Shown piece after piece: positions 38,576 to 51,478 of a stretch of 64,000 nucleotides of DNA (its first letter is position 1; every line of letters begins with the position of its first letter). Source of the DNA: Sarcomyxa edulis (taxonomy: Eukaryota; Basidiomycota; Agaricomycetes; Agaricales; Mycenaceae); contig QUOL01000001.1 in the NCBI GenBank assembly GCA_009761415.1, forward strand, positions 3,286,001 through 3,350,000, in the 5' to 3' direction. The notes below the pieces were generated by a model. It saw nothing but the letters and a program-made list of their open reading frames with translations. It ran no database searches and had not been told where the DNA came from. Made by a program: the position numbers and the translations under genes.

Positions 38576-39586
38576 ATGTCGACAAGACCAATCGTTTCTT
38601 ACGACGATATATCTCTACCTTATCAGTCTGCTCCTTCCGGCAGCCCTCCTCCAGTGCCAGGACCATCAAAACCCCCTCCCTCGAAAAAGAGAAAGCGGAA
38701 CAATCAGAAATCAAAACAGAATTCACAATCACAACATAGGAATGACCCAGGATCAAATTACTATGAAGACGACACGGCGGATCTGTCTATCAGTGTGGCT
38801 GTTGAAGAGGAAGATGGAAATGAGAGTCGAGAGTTAAATTACGATGAGATCTGGGATGACTCTGCCCTAATCGACGCATGGAATGCTGCTACGGAAGAGT
38901 ACGAAGTATGCCTGCTCATTTCCTCTATGTTGCATGCTCGCTGAATTGTGCTCTCTGACACAGGCGTGGAATGGTCCAGAAAAGGACTGGAAGAAGGAAC
39001 CTGTTCATAAATCGCCATTGTACGCGTCTCAGAGTTGTCGCTTCGTGATTTTATGCGACTTAAATCCCTTTCTCAGATGGTACAACGTACCTCCTTCTCC
39101 CTCCAAACTCAAGTCCAAGCTTCCGGATCCTTCTAACGGCCCTACGTTGACCGACAAACTCAGTGTCCATAGCCCCGAAGGAGACTCGAAGCCGCTTGAC
39201 TTTGACACTTTTATCCCAACCCACGATCCTTCTCTGGATATTCCAATTCCTACTCATCCAGGATCCGTTCCAGGACCAGATTATTCGTCTCATTACCTGC
39301 CTGAACCGCCAGGTCCAATGGTAGGTCAAGACGAAGCCTTCACTCGTGCGCTTGGGGCAATGTATTGGGGCGGATATTGGACAGCAGTTTATCACGCAAG
39401 TTTATATGTTTATTCTAATCATTGTTCCTTACTGATCCGTATGCATTGCAGTGCCAGAGAAGGTTGGCCTCGAAACGTCCCAGTGATGATGAAGTTCATG
39501 TCGACGACAGTGCCGACGTACGGGAAGAAGAGGAAGAAATAGAAGTCGTGGAAGAAGAAGAGGACTTCGTGTCTACCCAGCGATGA
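38576..39586 (+). CDS. SMN1: SMN (survival motor neuron) homologue
   Basis: Four exons (38576-38905, 38964-39019, 39077-39395, 39452-39586) give about 279 residues. The N-terminal part has YDEIWDDSALIDAWNAATEE and ends in KSPLWYN, the Gemin2-binding region and its flank. The C-terminal YG box reads AFTRALGAMYWGGYWTAVYH, the oligomerisation zipper of SMN. No Tudor domain lies between; that part is Pro/Ser-rich, as in the fission yeast Smn1. After the YG box a tail rich in Glu and Asp is added by exon 4. Intron 3 starts with GC (gcaagt); using the nearby GT instead shifts the frame and stops early. SMN assembles Sm rings on spliceosomal snRNAs, which fits an intron-rich genome. Confidence 0.88.
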
Positions 39587-39955
39587 GGGTTCCTTGATCT
39601 ACTCCGGACGATAGTTATGTGTCAAATGCATATTTTGCTATATAAAATGTATATGCCTCGGTTCTGATACTGTGCAAAAGCATGATAGTAATGTGAGTAG
39701 CGCCCTCAATTCTGCGTTTGCTTGCGTTCACGTCTATGACACTCCTCTTTGCTATTCTGACAATATCAATGATAAACGGTGATTGAACACTATGAACTGC
39801 ATCAAAGCGCAATTTCAACGTCCAGTCTCGCCAGGTAAGAATACATATCTGATGATAATCTATATTTCAAGATTCCCGCAAAAATCATTAGAGATCTTGA
39901 CTTTTTCCGCAGTGTCGAGAGCGACTACAGATAAAATTGAGAGATCAGCCCTGTT
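39587..39955. other. Convergent intergenic region, SMN to NIC96
   Basis: The region lies between the stop codons of SMN (plus) and NIC96 (minus). Nothing beyond 3' untranslated sequence is apparent. Confidence 0.3.
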
Positions 39956-42900
39956 CTAGAGTTTTGCGAAGTTGGAATTAGCACCCACCATCTGTCGTGT
40001 AGCATCCGCAATAACGGAAGCTTTGACCTTTCTGTGGACGCCAGCAAGCGCATCCATAGTAAGGGTGAGGAATATCTCCAGATTCGCCTTCAAGGACTCG
40101 TGGAGGTCTTTGAACTCTTCCGCCCGTCGTGTAATTTTGGCTACGTCTCCGTCAAGAGGGATCATGTCCGTCGACTCCATGATCTATAGATAGAGATAGT
40201 ACAAGTCAACCATAGGAACATGAGGAAAGACTAAAGCGACGACTCACATCTAGGGCAACCTCGTATCTCCCAGCATTCTTTGCGTCAATGGCTTCCCTTA
40301 TTCTCAAAAGTCGGATAACGGCGTCCCGATCCTTTCCAACAGCTCTATTCGTCCTCTCGTAATGTCTCAATATATCAGCAGCAGTCTTCTCGATGCCTTT
40401 AGCCTTCTCATCAGGACTTGGCTGAGAAATGGTGTTGCGCAGAGCTTGCGCCAGACATGCGATGACTGTCGCGTAGTCTCCGGCCAAGTTGTAAAGTTTG
40501 ATAGCTTCAGGTATCCGGTCATTCTCTTGCGAATGTCTCGCGGAGCGGATGAGGATTTGTTCGTTGAATTTCTTGGTGTCTTGAAGTTGTAGAAGTGCGG
40601 CCCCTTGTTCGATTGCTCCGCTCTGACGCATCGTCCTCATGAGCAGTGTATCTATAGCAAAAGAGAGAAAAAACGTACGAATTTTGTTCCGTCGGGTCTG
40701 AACCCTCCTACGAGCTCCTCCCAGGCTGGCCCACTGTTAGCGGACACAATAATTCGTCGGACGAGTTCCCAAGCGTTCTCCACCTGCTCCTTGCCTACAT
40801 TGTCCCCTTGGTCTGCAGCAAGGCATACGCAATACACGTATTGCAAGGCCTCTTTTGCGTCCATTTTGACGAACTGCCGGACATAGCGCCAGATCAGAGT
40901 TGACAAACTCAAAGCAGGTTGCGAAGTAGGAGATAGCGATACTGACAGAGTAAATTTGAAGGTTATTGATAGTTGATGAAGATGGTGAATAGAACCTACG
41001 AGGAGTCATGTCTGATGTCTCGGCACGAGAAGGGACACGAAGTAGGCCATGGTATGCTAGGGCGATAGCAAGATGAACGGCTTCAACCTCGGTATCTTGA
41101 TGTTCCCAGAGCGCCGCGACGGCCTGCAATGAAGATGTGAGTCTTTCTTCTTGTTACAACCACAAGTAATTAGGAATCACCCTTTCAAATTGTCCACACA
41201 TCAGGAGCACGCTAGCCCAAACACCCCGGCGGGACCCTGGCTGGTTAGGCGGACCGTCAAAGTGCCGTTCCCCGTACCCAAGCAGAACCTCAGCCAGACC
41301 TCGTAGACCACCGTCTTCATCTTCGTCTACCTGCATGATTGTTAGTCGACGAAATAACGCGATAGCCTATATCCAATTCACCATCGCAAGTTGGAACCAC
41401 AGCCAATCCTCAGCCGTCGTCGTGACATGTGGCACGCTTCGTCTCGTCGGCTCCAGTTTGCCCATCAGCTTGTACAGAGCCAATTTGAACGGATCAGCCG
41501 TCGCAGAATGTAACATGTGCGCGTTGTACACGGCTTGCAGATGATCTCGGTGAGGTTTGGGTAGCCTGGCAAAGGAAGCGCAGTGTGAGTATTTTCGGCG
41601 AATGATAATTCGGAGCAACCTTCACCGTCTATCGGGGGATTCGATCCAGGTCCTGAAATGATTGACAAAACTAGTTTCGCGATGCTCGATCGCTTGCTGG
41701 TAGTGCAAAGCTTCGTCCAAAGCCTCTCGCACATTACCTGTCCGGACTAGATAGAACAATCTGGCCCAGAGAGGTTGTCCAGCCACAAGCTGTAAGAATG
41801 ACCATTAATTGGGTGGAAAACAGTAGTATGAGATCGAACGCACTTCGATCCGATCCTCCCATTCTCCATTACGATAGTACCGTACAAACAAGAAAGCCCT
41901 GACCTTATTTGAAAGACTCGGATCACCTCCCAGTCTTGCCTCCATCGGCCGGGCTTGCACTGTTCTCTCCAAAACGTCCCAATATTGGTCCTCCAAGGCT
42001 TCTCGCGCTCCTTTAGCAATTTGCCGTCTTTGGGCAGCGGCTTCTCGAGATTGGGAGTCTCCGAGGTAGACTCTGGCAAACTTGCGTTCAAAAAGTGGCG
42101 CGTTGAGAATATGGGCACCGGCGTGTTCTACTGGGGGTAGTTCTGGTGGTTCTCCAGTAATTTTCGCAAGGGTATGGAATATTTGAGCCATCTGGACTCC
42201 ACGTGCCTGCACACGGGTGATACGTTGGTCAGAAAAGGGGAGCAGAGGGATGGAGAACGAAGATTTTGCATACATCGGCGGCTAGGATTTCAGAAGCATC
42301 AATGAGAGAGTGGACGATTGGGAACGATATGCCACGCAATCTGGCTGTGTTGAGCTCTTTGATAACACGGTCGTAAGCCATCATCTTGCTCTGCATTGGG
42401 AGACTGATATTTGATGTAGGGTTTGCCTAAACACTGGTCAACGCAATTGCCACCGAGAAAAGTGTGGCATAAACTCACTGAGAGGCTACTTTTCCCGTTG
42501 AAACTGTTCTTCATTTCATTAATCGCTTTGTTGTTGCCACCTACGCGTCCGCCGAGCTCCTCGAAAACTCTTTTCTTCTTGGCTTCCCAGTCCTTTTGGC
42601 TGCGCTCTTCGAGCACACGATAGAACTCCTCCTGTGTATCCTTTCGTCCTTCTTCGATCGTAGAAATGAGGTTTTGTTCATGGGCATGTCGGAGGTATCC
42701 AGCCACATCTGTGTCTTGAAGGGCTTGGAGTGGTGAAAATGTTGTTGAAGTGTTGAGGTGTGCTATTGAATTGGAGAGCGCTGAAGCATCTACGTGAGCT
42801 TGCGCTAGGAGGTAATTGCTAAAGAAAGCGATTAGATTCGTATCTTGTCGCGGAGAGGCAGATCATACATACGCGCGATCGGTGTCATTTGAAGTTCCAG

Positions 42901-43036
42901 GTTGTCTCGAGACAAGGCGGCGAGATTGAGCCTCTACTTGATCAAGAGATAGATGTACAGAAGGGAGGTCAGGACGTGAAAGGTGAGAAGTCAGGGTTTT
43001 CGAGGCCGTCAAGAGGGAGGATAAATCGGCGGCCAT
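39956..43036 (-). CDS. NIC96: Nuclear pore scaffold protein, Nic96/Nup93 family
   Basis: A multi-exon gene of roughly 850 residues starts at ATG 43036 (MAADLSSLLTASKTLTSHLS) and ends at TAG 39958-39956. Early exons show HEQNLISTIEEGRKDTQEEF and the coiled-coil stretch around RVFEELGGRVGG. The middle shows GVQMAQIFHTLAKITGEPPE and QYWDVLERTVQARPMEARLG, and the end is entirely helical (for example LHESLKANLEIFLTLTMDAL). This is the pattern of Nic96, an inner-ring scaffold nucleoporin that links the Nsp1 complex to the pore through its N-terminus. Exon borders were inferred only in part. It is divergent to the dehydrogenase gene. Confidence 0.85.
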
Positions 43037-43363
43037 TATAGTTTTACGCGTAGAGTTCTAGAGGCTTGACCAGATATTTCCGAGAAAGAAAGAATACGTC
43101 GACGTGAACAATTGAAGCAGCAAGTGGAACCAGATTTTGAGTGGAGAAGCTGGCCGTCGAAGCTCACGATGAAGCTCTGAAGATGATCGTCGAGAACAAG
43201 AGGATGTCGATTTTAGACGCGACTCGAAATTCAACACGAGATATTTTTCCACTCCACCCTTGTACAAGTCTCGTCTTCAACTGAATTCGACGAAATCTCA
43301 CAAAGTACTCTACGCTTCGTGTATGGACGAATCCACAAACTTGTCGACGACTGATCCAAAGAC

Positions 43364-43687
43364 GTGGATGGCTCTTGCAGTCTTGCACAGGCTCAACTTG
43401 GGAGTCGTCCTATGTCTGCACCGACTCGGAGGGCAAGTTCAATCGATAACAGCACTCCGTGTATCTATGTATCAACGGCACACGATTCCAAACTCACATC
43501 CATTCATCTAGCTACGTGTTTTATTCCACTTCTTGATCCGCATACTAACAGTTATGTGCATCTTGTCCGAGTTGGAGGAAATACTTCTCATAGTCCATTT
43601 GGGGTTTTATCAATAGGCCCATGGCAGATGTCTAGAGTTGAATACGTTTTCCAATCATATGATCTCTGCCGATCAGACCGTGGATGA
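43364..43687 (+). CDS. Possible small gene upstream of dehydrogenase
   Basis: An open frame of 107 codons starts with MDGSCSLAQAQLGSRPMSAP and continues with CIYVSTAHDSKLTSIHLATC, LLDPHTNSYVHLVRVGG and GPWQMSRVEYVFQSYDL. The composition looks coding, and it ends 58 bp before the dehydrogenase start. An alternative is a longer form starting at 43323 with one intron. It could also be a chance frame in the divergent promoter of NIC96 and the dehydrogenase. No family was recognised. Outside it, the gap 43037-43745 shows nothing else. Confidence 0.35.
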   Translation: MDGSCSLAQAQLGSRPMSAPTRRASSIDNSTPCIYVSTAHDSKLTSIHLATCFIPLLDPHTNSYVHLVRVGGNTSHSPFGVLSIGPWQMSRVEYVFQSYDLCRSDRG

Positions 43688-43745
43688 AGTCTTTTATCTA
43701 AACCTTCGAGCTGTCCTGTTGGATTTGTTTCCTCCACCCACCGAT

Positions 43746-45332
43746 ATGTCTCCGGCTCCCACAATGATGAATGCTCTCTGGTACAAAGGTCCAGGAGACT
43801 TCGAAGTCAAGCAGATAGCAACCCCACAGTATGGTGATTACGATGTGCTTATCAAAGGTACGCCTTGTACACGCAAACACGACGCAGCGCTGATCATAGA
43901 TGATCTAGTTCGTGCATGTGGTAAAGTCAATTCTGTATAGCGTTATTCTCTCTATCTTTGACAATGATTACTAGGGATCTGTGGTTCAGACAACTATATC
44001 GACAAAGGCGTGTTATTTGGAATATTTCCTGTGAGTGGCAGTATGCTATATCTGCTCGCTGTCTTTGATTGGTGTCCAGGTATGTACGGGACATGAAATC
44101 GTTGGGGAAGTGGCAGGTACGACATATACATGCTAGTTCAAGATTTCCATCTCAACCGTGGGCTAGCTTTTGGAAAGGACGTTCAAGATCTCGCTATTGG
44201 AGACCGATGCGTTCTGGACCCAATCAACCCTGTACGTCTTTAGATTTCAATCCGAGAGCGTGAGGTATCGAGGCTAAAGATTGTCGTACTGTTAGTGCAC
44301 TCGATGCTTCCACTGTCGCCGCGACGCTTGCACGTTTTGTGAGAAGAACGAGGTCCTCGGCGTCACCAAGAGTGGCGGCTTTGCTGAATACACGGTAGTG
44401 TTCGTGTCAGAACACTTGAGCATTGGTGCACGACCCATAACTTCCACTGCAGGGACTCCAAACGCGTTCATAGGATATACAACGTAACGGATGAAGAAGC
44501 GACATTGATCGAGCCGACCTCTTGTGCTATCCGTGCTATCGACAAGCTCAACAATATCGCCGGGGTAACTGCTCTGGTCATTGGAAGTGGGCCGTCTGGG
44601 TATGATCATACTATCGTTACAATCGAGGTCTATGCACTCATCCATTCTTTGTAGCTTAATGCTGGCGCAACTACTTAGACTTAATGGCGCTCAGAGAGTT
44701 ACCTTGGCTTCGAACAAAGGCATCAAAATGCAGACCGCTCGAAGACTGGAATGCGCTGATGAATACGTCGAATTGAATAGAGAAAATGCAGATGAACAGT
44801 GGGAAATTCTGAAGAAAGATAACCCATACGGGTTCGATGTCGTCGTAAGTGCCTGATCAGACCATGAGGTAGCTGTGATAACGTATTATTGCGGGGAACA
44901 GGTCGAAGCTACTGGCTCGACCAAGGTTGCCAATCTGGCAATCAACTACGTGCGGAAGGGCGGTAAGCTCCTACTCTATAGCGCCTACGCTGGCGACGAT
45001 TGCGTGCAATGGTCACCCATGAAGATATTCTTGGATGAAATCACAGTGCGTGTAATTATCTTCGGGTAATATATTCACACTTGATCTCAATTGTGAGCAG
45101 ATCGTTGGATCGTTCGCTCAGGAGCTTACCTTTCCCCGGGCTGTTGCATACATTGATAGCGGAAAGCTGAAGGTGCAAGGCATGGTGAGTTTACTAATGC
45201 GTCGCTGTTTTTCTTTCCCCATTCAATTCTTATCGATCGTAGGTGAGCCATATATATAAATTGGCGGACTACCGGGAGGCTCTTGCGATGTTAAACACGC
45301 GAAATGTGGTCAAGATCGTGGTGAAGCCGTAA
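43746..45332 (+). CDS. Zinc-dependent alcohol/polyol dehydrogenase (MDR)
   Basis: A multi-exon medium-chain dehydrogenase of about 350 residues. The start at 43746 (MSPAPTMMNALWYKGPGDFE) is preferred. Exon 1 ends at 43857; a micro-exon 43909-43920 and exon 3 from 43975 rebuild IKVRACGICGSDNY, holding the catalytic zinc Cys. GHEIVGEVA gives the next zinc residues, and CTRCFHCRRDACTFCE is the structural zinc lobe with four spaced cysteines (plus one extra). The Rossmann part has ALVIGSGPSG split by an intron, then EATGSTKVANLAINYVRKGG. The protein resembles the sorbitol, threonine and butanediol dehydrogenase branch; the substrate cannot be told. NAD(P)H is the expected cofactor. Confidence 0.85.
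43909..43920 (+). other. 12-nt micro-exon of the dehydrogenase gene
   Basis: The twelve bases ttcgtgcatgtg are preceded by ctag and followed by gtaaag. Joined to exon 1 (ending AAA G) and exon 3 (starting GG ATC TGT) they give Lys-Val-Arg-Ala-Cys-Gly-Ile-Cys-Gly, the canonical active-site start of this family. Skipping it keeps the frame but deletes four residues of the motif (VRAC). Confidence 0.75.
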
Positions 45333-45979
45333 ATTACAGACAAATTGTTCTCATTTCCTAGGATCCTGATGCTTTGGTTCATATAAACTGTGGTAAATAA
45401 ATGGAATTGGTCAAGAATTGGCTGTCGACTTCCTCTGATTTAGGTCAACTTTGTACTCGAATCTTTTTCTCCGCCGATGTACTACGATCTGCACTTTGTC
45501 AACTGCACGCCTGCCTCAGACGTGCTTGTTGCATGCAAACGAATCCGAGGACTTGGAGTTCTCCTACAGCTTGGCGAGAAAGCTCATTTTGAAAGGTAAG
45601 TATCGTTCTTCGATCCACACGTTGAGGACAGGATGATCAAGACGATTGGTTAGTTATACTTAATACGGGATTTTGATTTCCTTCGCCCAGTCATCCGCGC
45701 CGCAGAACTCAGAAGTGTTTCAGTGCGTGTGATGACCATGGCTCCCAAGTCCTTCGCTGATAGAAGCTCCCGTCCGTCCTTAAATTTAGTGGTGTCTGCC
45801 TCCTAAAGCAGCGTGTTACTAGTATCCTCGTTGCACTTGTTGGTCGCGGGCATGCTGGGTCTACTTTAAAAGAGACTGGTGTTGTTGCCCGTAGTACAGT
45901 CGTCTAGAGAAAGTGTCGCGGTAAAGTACGTCTACTTCTGATTACGCGTCCGTACTGACCATTCGTTTCAGGAGCCAAT
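45333..45979. other. Intergenic region, no supported gene
   Basis: Short plus-strand frames at 45401-45592 and 45451-45636 overlap; the second contains HANESEDLEFSYSLARKLIL, which looks partly coding but has no clear start or splice context. It may be a remnant. The rest should include the promoter of the next gene. Confidence 0.3.
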
Positions 45980-46852
45980 ATGACTCCCGAATTTTCCGAA
46001 GAGCTCCTCATAGACATTATCTCTCTTGTTTGCCACGTCCCAGAGCCTGTCTTTTCCGACTCGGATTATCCACTCACTGGCTATTTCCATCGTCATCCTC
46101 ATGTCCTCCTGGTTTGCAAACAATGGATGCGTATTGCAACCCCAGTTCTCTACGGCACCGTCATTATTCACTCTGACAAACAGGCTCAAGCCTTAGATCA
46201 CGCCCTTGCCCTTGATAAATCCTTGGGATTGCACATCAAACGGTTACGTGTGGAAGGTGGCTATGGTCTTGCCATGTACCGAATTATCGAGTCCGCGCCA
46301 CACATCACGCATCTCTTCGTTTCGCTCAGTCTATCGTCCTCCGACGACGTTAGCGGCTTGTGTCGCTCGCTACCGAAGTTGAACCCCAACAGAGTCACTA
46401 TTTATGACCCAGGCGATTTCACGAATTCACAGATACACACCCTGCTCGAAGCGTTGCTGAGATGCATACCTAAGTGGTGTAACTTGGTATGTGTTACGAG
46501 TTGTGGGCCTCTTATTTCTGTATACTGATGTGTTTTTCGCGGACAGAAATTCTTCCACTTTCCGTATTCGTTTCCCATAGACAGGCCAGTAGGCCAGATA
46601 TATTTTTACGAGAGGCGCAGCGCCCTGGTGGCCGATGCTCTGAGAAGAGCACGGAATTTGGAGGTCGTCTCTGTCGGCCGGAACACTCTCCTTTCCTCCG
46701 ATATAAGTACCATCAGCCTGAGCCAGTCCTTGAGAAGGATCGAAATGAGATGTACGCGGCACCAAGTCGCGGATAGCCCTCTTATCAAGAGCTTGGAGGA
46801 TGACGATAGACTTCGAGGTCTCATAACCTTTGAGGAGCAAGACACCCCTTGA
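45980..46852 (+). CDS. F-box-like protein, short form
   Basis: Two exons (45980-46486 and 46547-46852) give about 270 residues. The start MTPEFSEELLIDIISLVCHV resembles the F-box helix of Agaricomycete F-box-like proteins, followed by HPHVLLVCKQWMRIATPVLY and GTVIIHSDKQAQAL. The rest is leucine-rich. Related proteins as I recall them continue for several hundred residues, often with a second F-box-like part; here the frame stops at 46850-46852 after ITFEEQDTP. It may be a truncated member. It is not close to the three tandem F-box copies at 14-20 kb. The expected role is SCF substrate recognition. Confidence 0.6.
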
Positions 46853-47399
46853 GTACGCATCAATGTTAATATCCTGCTCCTGAATATTCCTTACGCGGTT
46901 CTATCGATCTCACTTTTGATCATATCCAGACTCTACCAATGTCTTTTCTCCCTCAAGAAATGTTCCCTATAGAAAGAAATCAGGAGAACGCTGCGAAGGG
47001 GATATAGTATAACATCCTGATTTCCGCTCAACCGTTAGTTAAATCGTACTCCTTGCCGTACATGTTCCTTCCGGGTCCGCCATGGAGATACGCATGTGAG
47101 GTCATTCCCGGTGTGATGAGAGACGATAAAATTGATTCATGATAATTAACGGTGTTTGAGTTGGCAGTAGAAAATGTCCAGTGGCCAATATTAATGGTCG
47201 TCGAAAGAAGAAATAAAGTTGCCTTTTGTAGACATTTTTGCAAATTTCAACTTACACGCGAGCGTCCCTTCCTCGATCGACGTTGTGCCTTCCGACGTCG
47301 ACCTGCTCGACCTGCTCACGAAGTAGCTTGAGCCCAGCGCTCATCTTCTCGATATCTCCGTGCCATTGTTTTCTCGGACCACAAGCCATCGTGGGCTGA
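46853..47399. other. Intergenic region upstream of ARP5
   Basis: It should include the ARP5 promoter. Small frames on the minus strand (47028-47243, 47316-47573) have no motif and the second overlaps the ARP5 start. I see no gene. Confidence 0.3.
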
Positions 47400-50371
47400 A
47401 TGGACGCCCATATGACCGATGCTCAACACATAACACTGCTGCCGACTCCCGCCCTTCCAACCATAACTGTTCCTGATTCTTATGACTCTCATCGTTCTGA
47501 GCACACTCCTCTCATTATTGACAACGGCTCTACGAATCTTCGTTATGGATTCGCCACAGCTTCGTCTCCTCATAGTGGTCTGAACGTCGTAGCAAAGTAT
47601 AAAGAGCGAAAGTTCAATAAGCCCTTGCTACTTTTCGGAGATGCAGTCGATTTGGAAAGTGGGGCAAAGGGACAAGCGAGAACTCCTTGGGAGGGTGATG
47701 TCCTGTTGAACTTCGACGCTTTGGTGTGTGCTCTTCGTGCTTGCATGGTAGTCGTACTGATACTGCATCATTCTTGACCTCGAGACGTAGGAAAACGCAC
47801 TTGACTATGCTTTCATTCGTCTGGGTATAGATACACCTACTGTGGACCATCCAGTACTTATGACTGAGCGGTTGTGTTCGCCACTTCACTCACGAGCATG
47901 TATGTCTTGACCTACTCTACAAGAACGTCATACTTACTCGGATGCAGTGACCTCAGAATTGATGTTTGAACAATATTCTGTCCCGTCTTTGGCATACTGT
48001 GTTGACTCTGTGATGTCGTTCTATCATAACCAAACACCTCAAACCTCCCCGTTTGTCTCTGACGGCATAGTCGTCTCCTTCAATACTGCGTCTACTGCTG
48101 TGATCCCTATTCTACAAGGGAAAGGTATTATGAGCCATGCTAAGCGGTTTGAACATATCCTCTGAATCTTAGTTCCTGTTGCTTACTGTGCATGCTGCCA
48201 GGATACCTTGGGGCGGGTCACAAGCCTCCGAGTACCTCCTCAAACTTATTCAACTAAAGTACCCTAGCTTCCCAACCCGTGTCCCAGCATCTCAATCCAA
48301 TGTAATTATATTCTACTCAGGTCTTTAGCCATTCTGACCGTGTCCGATCTCGGTTTCCTTCTCAGTGGATGCTACAGCGCTTTGGCGCTTTTGCACTCGA
48401 CTATCCTGCCCTTTTACGCACATTCAAAGATCCTCTCAAATTACGTGCATCAGAACGCATCGTCCAGTTTCCATTTGCACTGCCTGTCTTGGAAGAGAAA
48501 ACAGAAGAGGAGCTGGCACGTATTTCGGAGAAGCGAAAGGAACAGGGCAGGAAACTGCAAGAGATGGCTGCAAAGACGAGGATGGAAAGGGTATGTCTCT
48601 GATTTCCGTTGCTCATACATCCTTCGGGGCAGATGCTGACCCTGAACGCACTATGCAAGCTTTTACAAAAGGAAAACGACCTCCAGCATCTTCTAAACTT
48701 GAGGGATAGCAAGGGCCAAGATGGGAAGAGAGAATGGATGGTGTGTCTCTCCTCTGTCTTCTCCCAGCACGTGGAAGGGCGTGTATACTGACATCTGTGT
48801 GCTCAGAATAAGCTCCAAGAAGAAGGCTTTGACGACGACGCCGGTTTAGACGAGCTTATAAAGAAGCTTGAAGCGGATTTGAAAAAGGCACGAAAGAAGG
48901 AGGCAGATGGAGATGATACCGTTGTAAGTGGTGTGGGTTCTATCTCGGTCGCGGTTACTGATTTTTCTACAGGAGGAGCCTTCTTTCCCTCTTGTGGATG
49001 TCCCCGATGTTGAGGTATGTCCGCTTCTTATCTTCATCTCGTTGGACGAGTACGAGATTGACGGACTTCTGAAGCTGGACGAAGAAGGACTCAAGGAGAA
49101 GAAGAAACAGAAACTGATGAAAGCAGGCTTCGAAGCCCGAGTCCGGGCTAAACGTGAGAAAGAGAAAGAAAGGGAGGAGAAGGAAAGGGAGGAGAAGAAG
49201 GAAGAGGAGGAACGGGAGGTGGATCTTGGTGGATGGTCTAGAAAACTAAGACAGGAACAAGAGGTACGTTCAATGCTCCTCTAATTTCTCAGCGACACGA
49301 CGCTAAGAATCATGTTAATATTGTTGCCGTGAAGGCAATAATGACCAGAATCAAGGAGAGGGGGAGAAGAAAAGCCGCGTTGAGCGATAGGAAGAGTGCC
49401 GCTGCTCAGGCCCGAATGAAAAGTATCGCTACACTAGCAGCGGACGATCGAGTGCCGAAAAAGAAGAGGAAAGGAGGAGGAGGTTTGTGCTGTCTTGCTT
49501 TTCCTCCTTTGCATTCTGATTTAGCTGATCATGTAACAGACGACATGTTTGGTGCTGACGATGCCGATTGGGCCATCTACCGCAAAATCGTGCGCTTCGA
49601 CATTCTGACTATCACTACATTTCGTTCGCTGACAAACTATTGGTGGCAGAACAATGCTGCTGGCTCCTCGGACGAGGAAGAAGATCTGAACCAATTACAA
49701 GCGATTGAGCGGAAGTTGTTGGCCCATGATCCCACATTCACGAATCAGCATACCCATGCGTCTATCACGACGCAAAGGTCAGCTCTTATATCGGCTTTCA
49801 GGCCGGTGTATGAAGAGGGAGATATCGAAGGTATGAGACCCTTCATTTCTACTTACGTGAGTAACCCAACTGACATCTTGTCTCACCTAGGCAATACGAG
49901 AATCCATCTGAATGTGGAACGATGGAGAGTTTGCGAGGCGTGGTTCTCTCCGACAATGGCAGGCATTGACTCGGCCGGTCTTGGAGAGGTCTTACAAAAC
50001 GTGCTGGCACGATTTCCAGATAGTGAGAAGGGTCGTCTGGTGAAGGTCCGTGCATCGAAATTACCCATCGTGTCATTCCACCTGACATCGTATCTTTGTA
50101 GAATGTCTTCGTGACAGGTGGTCCTTCTCAGCTGCCTGGACTTATCCCGAGACTGCATGCGACCTTACGACCTATTTTACCGCCCGATATGCCGATTGAG
50201 ATTGTGCAAGCTGCGGATCCAATGTCGGATGCTTGGAAGGGGATGGCGGACTTCGCAAAGACCAATGAATTCAGCAACGTTGGTGTGACGAAGGCCGAAT
50301 ACGAGGAATGGGGTGGTGAAAGAATCAAGAAATGGTGGGGCGGGAACTGGAATTCGTCTTACACAGCCTGA
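47400..50371 (+). CDS. ARP5: Actin-related protein 5, INO80 complex
   Basis: A gene with about ten exons gives roughly 770 residues. The start MDAHMTDAQHITLLPTPALP leads to the actin-fold phosphate loop LIIDNGSTNLRYGFA. Further actin-like motifs are MTERLCSPLHSRALTSELMF, PSLAYCVDSVMSFYHN and the late VFVTGGPSQLPGLIPRL. A long charged insertion, with coiled-coil stretches such as KREKEKEREEKEREEKKEEE, sits in the middle, as in Arp5. The C-terminus WGGERIKKWWGGNWNSSYTA closes the fold. With Ies6, Arp5 forms a module of the INO80 nucleosome remodeller and couples ATP hydrolysis to sliding. The start was chosen as the first ATG in the open frame. Confidence 0.92.
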
Positions 50372-50565
50372 CTGACGAAGAGAATGTATCTATGGCGTCC
50401 ATTGGAGTGTATTACAATATGGTATTTGGGATTGCAAAGAAAGCCTAAGTTGCAACAGAAAGAAGAGATGGGCTAGGTAGAAGGATATAGGGGGAGACCA
50501 ACCGGTGGACGAAGAAATGTCCGAAGTGTATACACGTACCACAACGAGACGGATAAAGAATGAAT

Positions 50566-51478
<913 letters not shown>

